From positions 110,971-174,970 of the forward strand of contig NZ_CAAAHX010000008.1 in assembly GCF_900639865.1 (NCBI RefSeq): a stretch of DNA of 64,000 nucleotides, read 5' to 3'. The stretch is from Legionella gresilensis. Lineage in GTDB: Bacteria; Pseudomonadota; Gammaproteobacteria; Legionellales; Legionellaceae. A program made the position numbers and the translations under genes. The notes beneath the pieces were generated by a model, which did not search any database, was not told where the DNA came from, and worked only from the letters and a program-made list of their open reading frames with translations. Positions 57,517 to 64,000 of this stretch are shown in pieces (positions within the stretch are counted from its first letter, which is position 1; every line of letters starts with the position of its first letter).

Positions 57517-57780
57517 TTAACCATGTGTACCACAAGCTAACGAACTAATTCTATTTGCAGCTATTTGTAAATGAGCACTTGAAAGATGTGCATATTGCAA
57601 CAACATTTCAAAATTTGACCATCCGCCTAGCTGCTGTAACTCTTGTAAGCTTGTTCCATTTTGAACATGCCAACTTGCCAAAATATAACTTAATCAGGCT
57701 AGCGAAAAATATCTGTATCACCTCATTTAAAATATTTTTCAAGCCTTTGTATTACATTCCTTGAATCCAGTATTACAATT
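57517..57780 (-). pseudogene. Tyrosine-family integrase, decayed C-terminal fragment
   Basis: On the minus strand the translation gives ILASWHVQNGTSLQELQQLG followed by GWSNFEMLLQYAHLSSAHL and QIAANRIS. This is the C-terminal catalytic part of phage/island integrases, with the Tyr in QYAHLS. Upstream in the same frame, stops interrupt TGFKECNTKA and the region where HDLRHT would sit (it reads LSYI), so the catalytic Arg-His part is lost. The reading end faces the tRNA-Arg 3' end about 100 bases away, the usual layout of an element integrated at that tRNA. Confidence 0.82.
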
Positions 57781-57837
57781 GTAAACCATCAACTGATTAA
57801 GTAAGACTTTTTGCTAATATTGATAAGCATGTAAGTT

Positions 57838-57926
57838 TAAAAGGCCCCGGCAGTGTGAGGAAGACTCTTCGGTGATTTCAATCGGTGAGTAAGACTTAGA
57901 AACACCCACACCTGTGTGGGGAAGAT
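57838..57926. repeat. Possible two-unit CRISPR remnant
   Basis: CCCACACCTGTGTGGGGAAGAT (ending 57926) contains a perfect seven-base palindrome of the type found in class 1 (type I-E-like) CRISPR repeats. A degenerate relative, GCCCCGGCAGTGTGAGGAAGAC, ends exactly 61 bases earlier. The two 28-base units match at 18 of 28 positions, with 33 bases between them, the spacing of such arrays. No third unit and no cas gene is seen in the window, so this is suggestive only. Confidence 0.25.
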
Positions 57927-58078
57927 TAACTATTCATCCATAATCCACCCTCAATATTTAAGCCACATTCTCAACGCTAACTGACAAATCTAGCCCTTCT
58001 CGATTTAATAAATTCTGCAAACAAAGCTGAACAAACTGTTTTTTAGAGTAACTTAGCTTATTCATCAGCAAACTACAG

Positions 58079-58516
58079 TTATTTCCATATTATTTGTAAA
58101 ATTTTTTGTATGTCCTTTTCCCTTTGCAAATTATCAAAGTCACCTCTTAAAAATTTTAGAGAATATTTTTCAACATCAATTTCCTTCTGAGTTCGAACTT
58201 TTAATGCTCTTAAAATAGGCAGAGGAGGACACCACCCTTGAACTGCATGCAGAGCTAAAAATGGGAGTACTAAGCCTGGAAGGATAAGCCAATAGATATT
58301 TACAAATGCGCCTAATAAAACACCAATAAAAGCCAAGATAGAAGCGTTTAACTCTAATACTCTTTCTACATTATATTCTTTTTCAATTTTATCAATTCTT
58401 TCGCTTATCTCATTTGAACTTGCTGTAGAAAAAGTCTGAAGGGTTGCTACCATTTGATTATCAATAGCTTGATTAGCAGCAGATGAAGTATTAGCCCTCA
58501 CGTGGTCTTGTTCCAT
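58079..58516 (-). CDS. DUF2892-like small membrane protein
   Basis: The 145-residue protein has a hydrophilic N-terminal helix (about 1-45), two close membrane segments (about 58-92, LAFIGVLLGAFVNIYWLILPG) and a soluble tail starting at GWCPPLPILRALKVRTQKEI. The membrane hairpin with a CP motif recalls the DUF2892 domain, which also forms the C-terminus of the rhodanese at 60.6 kb. Function unknown. AGGAG precedes the ATG. The adjoining island-type region suggests horizontal origin. Confidence 0.6.
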   Translation of the reverse strand: MEQDHVRANTSSAANQAIDNQMVATLQTFSTASSNEISERIDKIEKEYNVERVLELNASILAFIGVLLGAFVNIYWLILPGLVLPFLALHAVQGWCPPLPILRALKVRTQKEIDVEKYSLKFLRGDFDNLQREKDIQKILQIIWK

Positions 58517-58740
58517 AACCCTTCTCCTTAAATGTTTTAATTAAAGTTAGTACTTCACAGCTACTTATTCAAGATGAGTCCACTATTAAATGTAAACTAC
58601 TTGTTGATATTTTGATTAAAATATAAGCAACTATAATGTCTATTTTCTGCATTCCTTTTTCTTTATTTTAGATTTATTCAATATCGGACTTGTTGTTTTA
58701 TTGTTTGCGCACATAAAGTTATTAGCGGATAATTACGGTT

Positions 58741-59187
58741 ATGAAAACAAGGGACTGCACAAGTGACAAATCTACCTCTGAGATGAGTAAGATTAGAGAC
58801 CACCTGGCCAATGAACGAACTTTTCTTGCATGGATAAGAACGAGCATCGGTTTAATTGCGTTTGGGTTTGTAGTAGAAAAATTTTCATTATTCCTTAAGC
58901 AACTTAGAATTATTTTAACAAAATCCTCTATATCATTACCACCACAGTACAATCTTTCATTATATCAACATCTTCCTAGTTACTCTGCAAGCTTTGGTAT
59001 AGCTCTTGTTATCTTAGGCACCTTAATAAGCTTACTGGCTTTTCTTAAATATAAACAAATTCGAGAGCAAATCAGTAGTAATCAATTTAAGCCTACTAAT
59101 TTTCTTAATTTCACTTTAACTTTAATCATTTTTTTAACAGGGTTTATTTTAGCAATTTATTTGATTGTGAATTTAGTTAATACATAG
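58741..59187 (+). CDS. DUF202 (YidH-like) inner membrane protein
   Basis: The 148-residue protein carries the DUF202 signature DHLANERTFLAWIRTSIGLI (about residues 20-39), then FGFVVEKF and three membrane segments. Function of the family is not established. A second ATG at 58783 (MSKIRDH) is a possible alternative start. It is divergent from the DUF2892-like gene. Confidence 0.85.
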   Translation: MKTRDCTSDKSTSEMSKIRDHLANERTFLAWIRTSIGLIAFGFVVEKFSLFLKQLRIILTKSSISLPPQYNLSLYQHLPSYSASFGIALVILGTLISLLAFLKYKQIREQISSNQFKPTNFLNFTLTLIIFLTGFILAIYLIVNLVNT

Positions 59188-59316
59188 TTCACAAGAACCT
59201 TTTTTCCGATTGAACGTATTAAAACATGCCTAAAGTAATGACGATATCATCACTAGGTAAGAGTTTATTTAGCAATTTATCAAAATAATGCTAAGTAAGT
59301 GTTAAATATAATGCCA

Positions 59317-60171
59317 CTACAAGCGATTAAGGGGGGTTTTTAGATATTGCACGCCATTTTCTTCGGTCTCACCTAAGTGGCCTGCCCTAATATTAACTTG
59401 TAGAGAAGGTAGCAGTAATTTGGGAACAGGCTTTCCTTTATCTTTTGCTAAACGGGCAGCGACATAATTTTCTTTAGAAACCCCATGTGCTATCATGGAA
59501 TTTTGTTGTTTTTGCTGGCCAACAGTGGAGAGATATTGGGGTGGTTGCCCTTCAGGCGGATAATCATGACACATAAAAAGTCTTGTATCAGTTGGAAGGG
59601 AAAGAATTTTTTGAATGGAATCGTAAAGTTCGGCAGCGCTTCCGCCAGGAAAATCCGTTCGTGCAGTTCCTACATAAGGCATAAATATTGTGTCTCCCAC
59701 AAAAGCAGCGTCTTCTAAAAGATAAGTCACACAAGCAGGCGTATGCCCAGGGGTATACATTACACGAACAGGAATAGTGCCTATGTTAAAAATTTCCTCA
59801 TCTTGGAATAAATGATCAAATTGTTTTCCCTCCAGTAATTGTTTTTTTGAAAGGTTAAAAAGAGGAACCCAAAATTCTAGGACTTTTTTAATGTGTTCGC
59901 CTATGGCTGTTTTCCCGCCTAATTGTTTTTTAAGATATTGTGAGGCAGTGAGATGATCAGCATGGGCATGGGTTTCTAAAATCCATTCTACTTGTAACTG
60001 ATTTTGCTGGATAAATGTAATGACCTTGTCTGCTGATGCAGTCGTTAACCTTCCCGAGAATATGTCGAAGTCAAGAACAGAATCGATAATAGCGCAACGT
60101 TTTGTTTTTTCGTCAACCACGACATACGTATAAGTGGCTGTAATAGGATCAAAAAATGGTTCAATGTGCAT
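59317..60171 (-). CDS. ETHE1/Blh-like metallo-beta-lactamase fold hydrolase (persulfide dioxygenase type)
   Basis: The 284-residue protein shows LETHAHADHLTAS near residues 65-77 (metal ligands H, H, D, H), a GHT ligand in YTPGHTPACV near 139-148, DTIFMPYVGTARTDFPGG and CHDYPPEG near 206-213. These are typical of glyoxalase-II-like persulfide dioxygenases, including Blh of the bigR operon, which oxidise glutathione persulfide to sulfite. A GGAGG precedes the ATG. Its gene lies 19 bases after the broken exporter and shares an operon with the rhodanese, which supports a role in sulfide detoxification. Confidence 0.85.
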   Translation of the reverse strand: MHIEPFFDPITATYTYVVVDEKTKRCAIIDSVLDFDIFSGRLTTASADKVITFIQQNQLQVEWILETHAHADHLTASQYLKKQLGGKTAIGEHIKKVLEFWVPLFNLSKKQLLEGKQFDHLFQDEEIFNIGTIPVRVMYTPGHTPACVTYLLEDAAFVGDTIFMPYVGTARTDFPGGSAAELYDSIQKILSLPTDTRLFMCHDYPPEGQPPQYLSTVGQQKQQNSMIAHGVSKENYVAARLAKDKGKPVPKLLLPSLQVNIRAGHLGETEENGVQYLKTPLNRL

Positions 60172-60189
60172 GGCAGCCTCCGTGAATAA

Positions 60190-60614
60190 TTAAACACTAA
60201 ATAATGAGATAAATTCTTTTATTAAAATGCTAATGCCTATAAAAAGAGTAAATATGCCAAATAGATTTCGCAACTTTTTAGCCTGCAATTTACTGCCTAT
60301 AAACATGCCCACTATTAAGCCTAACAGGGCTAGCGCTGTAAAAAAGAGCAGTAAACTCCAATCGAAAACGACGCCCGCTACAATATCGCCATGAATACCA
60401 GCGAATGCATTAATAGTAAGGATGGCTAGCGATGTCCCGATGGCTTTCTTAACATCTAAATCGAAGAATGTTATTAAGCAGGAACTATTAAAAAGCCCCC
60501 GCCTGCGCCAATTATTCCTAATATTAGGCCAATCAGCAGGCTAACGAATAACCTAAAAACAGCATTCTTTAAGCCTTTTTGCAAGTGACATAATTCCTGC
60601 TTGATTGATTCCAT
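60190..60614 (-). pseudogene. TauE/SafE-family (TSUP) sulfite exporter, half-length, frameshifted
   Basis: From the ATG at 60614 (inside the end of the rhodanese gene) the frame reads FVSLLIGLILGIIGAGGGFL and stops at PA. If one T is restored near 60476 (CCTGCTTAATAACATT to CCTGCTTTAATAACATT) it continues ITFFDLDVKKAIGTSLAIL, followed by three further membrane segments, to the stop at 60190. The restored product would be 141 residues, a half-size TSUP unit. The intact reading and unbroken codon quality on both sides suggest a very recent single-base loss or a sequencing error. TauE would export sulfite made by the downstream hydrolase. Confidence 0.85.
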
Positions 60615-61120
60615 GGCATTTTGGCCAAGACATAAGCGAGACCACAATAGCCGCTAATGCCTGCAAACACTAATCCAATGCCTAAAAACATGGTAAAGGC
60701 AATAAAAAATGGTGAAATTAGCCAAGCTAGAATGCTAAAGAGAACGAGAAGTGTTCCTACAAAAACCTGGACTTGTTGTTCCAGAGGAAGTGGAAATTGG
60801 TTTGATTTGTCCACCGGGAAGCCTGAATCAATCCAACCACCAATGCCGCCTTCAAGATTATAGATGTCAACCTCAGGATGCTTAAGCATCAGTTTTTGAC
60901 AGGCTGTAGTGCTTCGTTTTCCTGCTTGACAGTGCAGCACCAGCTTTTTAGAGTCAATATTGGGTAATTGTCCTGTTTCAATTTGGCTTAAAGGAAAAAG
61001 ATGCGCTCCAGCAATTTTTTTAGTGGCATGCTCTGCTGGTTCTCTTACGTCAAGTAATACGGCTTTGTCTTCTTCTAACCACTGCTTGACTGTTTTTGCA
61101 TCAACATTTTTTATAGTCAT
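60569..61120 (-). CDS. Rhodanese with C-terminal DUF2892 membrane domain (YgaP-like)
   Basis: The 183-residue protein has an N-terminal rhodanese domain with LVLHCQAGKRSTTACQ near residues 60-75 (active-site Cys in CQAGKR) and a C-terminal membrane hairpin (DUF2892) with GISGYCGLAYVLAKMPWN. Rhodaneses move sulfane sulfur, for example from persulfide to sulfite to give thiosulfate. GGAGG supports the start; an inverted-repeat operator lies 12 bases upstream. The last residues overlap the start of the exporter gene. Confidence 0.92.
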   Translation of the reverse strand: MTIKNVDAKTVKQWLEEDKAVLLDVREPAEHATKKIAGAHLFPLSQIETGQLPNIDSKKLVLHCQAGKRSTTACQKLMLKHPEVDIYNLEGGIGGWIDSGFPVDKSNQFPLPLEQQVQVFVGTLLVLFSILAWLISPFFIAFTMFLGIGLVFAGISGYCGLAYVLAKMPWNQSSRNYVTCKKA

Positions 61121-61132
61121 ATAACCTCCAAA

Positions 61133-61152
61133 ATATTAGCAAATCCTAATAT
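61133..61152. promoter_or_regulatory. Candidate BigR-type operator 1 (rhodanese operon)
   Basis: ATATTAG at 61133-61139 and CTAATAT at 61146-61152 form a perfect seven-base inverted repeat with a 6-base spacer (CAAATC). It lies between the ArsR-type gene and the rhodanese start and is repeated with identical arms and spacing at 61494-61513. Confidence 0.8.
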
Positions 61153-61166
61153 AATAAATAAATTTT

Positions 61167-61484
61167 TTACTCTTTACAGTAAATCAAATATAACGTAGCT
61201 AAAATGGCTTCTACTTCTGGTCGACCAATACGATAGTAGATAGTGGTACCTTCTTTTTTCGTTTTAACAAGGCCCTCATTGCGCATTTTTGCTAAATGTT
61301 GAGAAATTGCTGACTGAGATAAGTTAATACTTTCAGCCAACTCGTTAACTGAACACTCTCTTTTTAGCAAATGACATAAAATTAAAAGCCTTCTCCCATT
61401 AGCAAGAAGCTTAAGCATTGTTTCTGCCTTATTGGCACTTTTTATCATGACCTCAAGGCTTGGATTAGAAGAAATAGTATTCAT
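61167..61484 (-). CDS. bigR: ArsR-family sulfide/persulfide-responsive repressor (BigR/SqrR type)
   Basis: The 105-residue winged-helix repressor has the ArsR core ECSVNELAESINLSQSAISQ followed by HLAKMRNEGLVKTKKEGTTI. Cys37 (ILCHLL) and Cys103 (IYCKE) are 66 residues apart, the same separation as the sensor cysteines of BigR (42/108) and SqrR (41/107), which form a disulfide or tetrasulfide under sulfide. It has no metal-binding ELCVCDL motif. Two identical operators flank it, one before its own start, so it likely represses itself and the rhodanese operon until persulfide appears. Confidence 0.88.
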   Translation of the reverse strand: MNTISSNPSLEVMIKSANKAETMLKLLANGRRLLILCHLLKRECSVNELAESINLSQSAISQHLAKMRNEGLVKTKKEGTTIYYRIGRPEVEAILATLYLIYCKE

Positions 61485-61493
61485 ATTTTAATT

Positions 61494-61513
61494 ATATTAG
61501 TAATTGCTAATAT
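61494..61513. promoter_or_regulatory. Candidate BigR-type operator 2 (repressor gene)
   Basis: ATATTAG at 61494-61500 and CTAATAT at 61507-61513, with spacer TAATTG, lie 10 bases upstream of the repressor start. Arms and spacing are identical to the site at 61133-61152. The rest of the gap to 61813 shows no gene. Confidence 0.8.
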
Positions 61514-61813
61514 TTCAAGTGACTTTGGCTTTAATTAAGTTGTTACAGATGTTGATAAGTCTATGTGTTGTATTTTACGTTCCATAGGCTTAAAAATTAC
61601 ACGTTAGTCTCAGCTAAGGTTAAATATTAATTTGGATGTTAATTCGCATTTTTACTTTCTGTAACCTAGCCCAGATTAGGTACTGAATCTCGTAAATTAA
61701 CGGTTTACTCTATGAATTCAACTTACGACGCCTAATCTTCCTACCTTTTATACGAAAAAAGAGTTAATCTGAGATTTTTATCTCATAACTTCTACTTATA
61801 ATAAGGATAGTTA

Positions 61814-62035
61814 ATGAAAGTATTTAAAAATCTAGTTTTTACTTTCAGTATGATAGTTACAAAATTTTCACTTGCTTGCCCAATTTGTCTTACTGAAACA
61901 GGACAGCAAGTTCGAGATGGTATTTTTAATTCCAATTTTGTTCTTTATTTATTTTATTCAATATTACCCTTTATATGCTTTTTTTTGATCATTTATGCCG
62001 TTTATCACGGTAAGATTTTATCTAGTAAGGACTAA
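61814..62035 (+). CDS. Small CPxC membrane protein
   Basis: The 73-residue protein has a signal-like N-terminus ending LACPICLTETGQQVRDGIF, then one membrane segment (about 39-64). A CPxC motif just after a signal sequence and before a single membrane helix is seen in small proteins near cytochrome oxidase and copper-assembly genes; that parallel is an inference. An AAGGAT site precedes the ATG. It is followed 2 bases later by a DUF2243 gene, so the two are probably co-transcribed. Confidence 0.65.
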   Translation: MKVFKNLVFTFSMIVTKFSLACPICLTETGQQVRDGIFNSNFVLYLFYSILPFICFFLIIYAVYHGKILSSKD

Positions 62036-62037
62036 TT

Positions 62038-62505
62038 ATGAGTAATAAACAACCTTTATTTGCTGCAGGGCTGCTCTTAGGTATTGGCCTAGGTGGTTTT
62101 TTTGATGGAATCGTTTTTCACCAAATTTTACAAGCCCATAATATGCTTTCAAATATATTTTTCCCAAACACGATTCGCAACATTGAAATTAATATGTTCT
62201 GGGACGGGTTATTTCATGCCTTTACTTGGATAAGTACTGTAATAGGTATTTTTTTATTGTGGCAGGGATTAAATAATAAAGAAATTTATTCAGGAAAACA
62301 TTTCATTGGCCTGTTATTACTGGGTTGGGGACTTTTTAATGTCATTGAAGGAATGATTGATCATCTAATTTTAAAATTACATCACGTTATACAAAGAACT
62401 TCAATGGAGGGACAATTTTATTCGGATATAGGCTTCTTAGTTTCTGGAATTGTGCTTTGCTTAATCGGATTAATAATAATTCGTAGAAATAAACAGATTC
62501 CTTAA
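62038..62505 (+). CDS. DUF2243 family membrane protein
   Basis: The 155-residue protein has four membrane segments and the DUF2243 pattern LGIGLGGFFDGIVFHQILQAHNML (about residues 15-38), then MFWDGLFHAFTW and FNVIEGMIDHLILKLHHVI near 115-133, with His/Asp residues near the membrane face. The family is of unknown function and often lies near cytochrome oxidase or copper genes. It forms a unit with the CPxC protein. Confidence 0.85.
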   Translation: MSNKQPLFAAGLLLGIGLGGFFDGIVFHQILQAHNMLSNIFFPNTIRNIEINMFWDGLFHAFTWISTVIGIFLLWQGLNNKEIYSGKHFIGLLLLGWGLFNVIEGMIDHLILKLHHVIQRTSMEGQFYSDIGFLVSGIVLCLIGLIIIRRNKQIP

Positions 62506-62610
62506 ATTATTTTCAAGTTATGTTGAATTCCTAAATTGGTAGATTTAATTAAAGAAATAATAAAATGAAATGGATTCTCCCATATTAGAAAAGGGCAAAA
62601 AATGCAACTG

Positions 62611-62641
62611 GGTCGTTTGTTATGAGTCTTAAGAAACGACC
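62611..62641 (+). terminator. Possible terminator hairpin after the DUF2243 unit
   Basis: GGTCGTTT and AAACGACC form an eight-base stem around a 15-base loop, followed by a weak T-rich stretch (TTTATTG). It lies about 105 bases after the DUF2243 stop and 65 bases before the IS6 end. Confidence 0.4.
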
Positions 62642-62705
62642 TTTATTGATAATTTTAGCTCCCTTCTATTTAACGCTTATGCAGTAAGAAGTAATCTTTT
62701 TTTTG

Positions 62706-63528
62706 GGCTGCGTTGCAAAAACTATGTAAGCTACAAAAACACAAATTTAGGATGTAGTTTAGCTATATACATGAAACAATTGGTTAATAAATGAAACCTC
62801 ATTCTAACTGCCATACATCCACCTATTAAATTGCCTTTTTCGAAACATTCTCATAACTTCAAATCCTTTAATCGTAGCATAAGCAGTTTTCATGGAATGA
62901 AATCCTAAAGCAGGATTGATAAGACGTTTAAGCTTACCGTGGTCTGATTCCTGACGCTTATTCCGATATTTTATTTGCAAATGGTTAACATATAACGCTA
63001 AATTTCCTTCTTGTTTCAATTCTTTAATGGCTTGGCTATAGGCTGGATTCTTATCGGTATTGATAACATTGATGTCACATGTTAGATTGCTTTTTATCAG
63101 TTTCTTTAAAAAACGTTTAGCCGCTTTAACGTTACGGCGATGAGAAAGATAGAAATCAATGGTATTGCCACCTTCATCAATTGCTCTGTATAAATAGTTC
63201 CATTCGCCTTTTACTTTGATATAGGTTTCATCTATGTGCCAACAGCTTAAATAGCGCTTTTTTTTACTAATCCGCTTCTTCAACGTCGGCGCATAGTGCT
63301 GAACCCAACGATAAAGCTTTGTGTGCTCAATCGAAAGTCCTCGTTCGGACATCATTTCTTTTAGATCGCGATAACTGATTCCATATTTACAATACCAACG
63401 CACGCACTGCAAAATGATCTCTCCATGAAAATGGCGCCATTTGAAATCTATAGGATTTTTAAAACTCATCAGAACTACTATGTGAAAATTCAGATAGTAT
63501 ACTACAGCATTGTTTTTGCAACACGGCC
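62706..63528. mobile_element. IS6-family insertion sequence, complete
   Basis: The ends GGCTGCGTTGCAAAAACTATG (left) and, read inward from the right, GGCCGTGTTGCAAAAACAATG are inverted repeats typical of the IS6/IS26 family. The total of about 823 bases also fits. The flanking bases TTTTTTTG and GACTTATT do not form the eight-base duplication expected after simple transposition, suggesting recombination between copies or an older insertion. Confidence 0.9.
62804..63469 (-). CDS. IS6-family transposase
   Basis: The 221-residue DDE transposase appears intact: WHIDETYIKVKGEWNYLYRA near residues 72-91 holds the first Asp, INTDKNPAYSQAI near 136-148 the second, and RQESDHGKLKRLINPALGFH near 172-191 the Glu. 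The N-terminal part has the IS6 helix-turn-helix region (YGISYRDLKEMMSERGL). It reads away from the right end of the element. Confidence 0.93.
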   Translation of the reverse strand: MSFKNPIDFKWRHFHGEIILQCVRWYCKYGISYRDLKEMMSERGLSIEHTKLYRWVQHYAPTLKKRISKKKRYLSCWHIDETYIKVKGEWNYLYRAIDEGGNTIDFYLSHRRNVKAAKRFLKKLIKSNLTCDINVINTDKNPAYSQAIKELKQEGNLALYVNHLQIKYRNKRQESDHGKLKRLINPALGFHSMKTAYATIKGFEVMRMFRKRQFNRWMYGS

Positions 63529-63571
63529 GACTTATTATTAATTTTTTTAATGATAATGGAACATCTTAATC

Positions 63572-64000
63572 ATGGATGAATTAGTCGGATTTAGTAAATT
63601 ATTAGATTATGGCCTTTATGTTCGTGGAATAGTAATTACGTTTTATGCCCTTATTTTATTTCGAGCAACTTCATCGCGCGTATTTGGCAATTATTCTTCC
63701 TTTGACTTTATTATTTCTATTATTTTAGGTGCAATTTTAGGCGAGGCTATTGTTAATAACATTCCTTTATTACCTTCCATGGTTGTTTGTGCTGTTATTG
63801 TCATAATTCATAGAATGCTGGCCTTTTTATCTTATAAAAGTCGCCGCGTGGGTAAATTTATTAAAGGTGATAAAATGCTCCTTGTACAAAATAACAAATA
63901 CAATTGGGATAAGTTACATTGTTGCCGGCTTACTCAGAATGACATCTTACAATCATTAAGAACACAATATGGTCTAAATGACATTGCTGAGGTTGATGAA
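63572..64000 (+). CDS. DUF421 (YetF-like) membrane protein, 3' end cut by window edge
   Basis: The frame is open from the ATG at 63572 to the end of the window, 143 codons. Three membrane segments are followed by the start of the cytoplasmic DUF421 domain. FRATSSRVFGNYSSFDFII, GAILGEAIVNN and DKMLLVQNNKYNWDKL are typical of YetF/YcaP proteins. The family's role is uncertain, with links to envelope or spore physiology. It starts 44 bases beyond the IS6 end, so its native promoter may have been replaced by one reading out of the IS. Confidence 0.85.
   Translation, partial: MDELVGFSKLLDYGLYVRGIVITFYALILFRATSSRVFGNYSSFDFIISIILGAILGEAIVNNIPLLPSMVVCAVIVIIHRMLAFLSYKSRRVGKFIKGDKMLLVQNNKYNWDKLHCCRLTQNDILQSLRTQYGLNDIAEVDE

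Noticed and set aside
57237..57533. 98-codon minus-strand frame reading RPEGFEPPTSWF and ERDSNPRWDFSHTPLAG
   Set aside because: This is the antisense translation of the two tRNA genes, a well-known database artefact, not a protein.
57555..57764. 69-codon plus-strand frame
   Set aside because: It is the antisense of the integrase remnant and has no independent support.
58079..63570. The whole right arm as a defence island
   Set aside because: No restriction, toxin-antitoxin, Cas or other defence gene is seen; the genes are sulfur- and membrane-related.

Overview
The window is an AT-rich (mid-30s % GC by eye) gammaproteobacterial chromosome segment. It most likely comes from Legionella or a close relative. 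This rests on gene content: a phosphatidylcholine synthase, a histone-deacetylase-like protein, a PAS-LuxR regulator, a stand-alone divergent CsrA, an EnhB-like secreted protein, a very large coiled-coil protein of the kind delivered by Dot/Icm systems, and a 1626-residue NAD-glutamate dehydrogenase. No species can be named from the sequence alone.

Layout. 1-5.6 kb: der-bamB-yfgM-hisS-rodZ-pilW, one minus-strand run (der cut by the window edge). 5.8-9.6 kb: a DUF4385 protein, rlmN, ndk and an unrecognised coiled-coil gene. 9.6-14.2 kb: miaE, an unrecognised gene, minC-lpxH and fadD. 14.5-17.9 kb: HDAC-like protein, Nudix hydrolase and pabB. 18.2-21.3 kb: a three-gene 2-oxoacid dehydrogenase operon (E1 alpha, E1 beta, E2) with a clear terminator. 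21.5-25.5 kb: Gfo/Idh/MocA oxidoreductase, PAS-LuxR regulator, ThuA-like protein, a SEC59/phytol-kinase-like membrane protein and a GIY-YIG pseudogene. 25.9-30.4 kb: the 1503-residue coiled-coil protein. 30.5-36.2 kb: ruvB-ybgC-tolQRAB followed by an S1/P1 nuclease where pal would often be. 36.4-43.0 kb: ygfX-like/sdhE divergent from ygfZ, then NAD-glutamate dehydrogenase. 43.2-48.4 kb: L,D-transpeptidase, succinate-semialdehyde dehydrogenase, pcs and small genes. 49.1-51.1 kb: rpsF-rpsR-DUF2232-rplI. 51.5-56.9 kb: csrA paralog coupled to a PAP2 membrane protein, a LysM L,D-transpeptidase, and a fadI-fadB type beta-oxidation pair.

From 57.2 kb to the right edge the character changes to accessory DNA. 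tRNA-Ser(GCT) and tRNA-Arg(ACG) are followed by a decayed tyrosine-integrase fragment pointing back at the tRNA. Next come a possible CRISPR remnant, small membrane proteins (DUF2892-like, DUF202, DUF2243), a sulfide/persulfide detoxification locus, a complete IS6-family element, and a DUF421 gene cut by the window edge. The sulfide locus has a BigR/SqrR-type ArsR repressor, a rhodanese, a frameshifted TauE/SafE exporter and an ETHE1-like hydrolase. Two identical inverted-repeat operators (ATATTAG-N6-CTAATAT) precede the repressor and the rhodanese operon, so the circuit can be read from the DNA. The single-base frameshift in the exporter suggests a damaged pathway or a sequencing error.

Intergenic spaces are rich in small palindromic repeats. 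A family with core CCGCGG-ACAAG-CCGCGG occurs about ten times with compensatory stem changes. There are also at least three kinds of MITE-like element.
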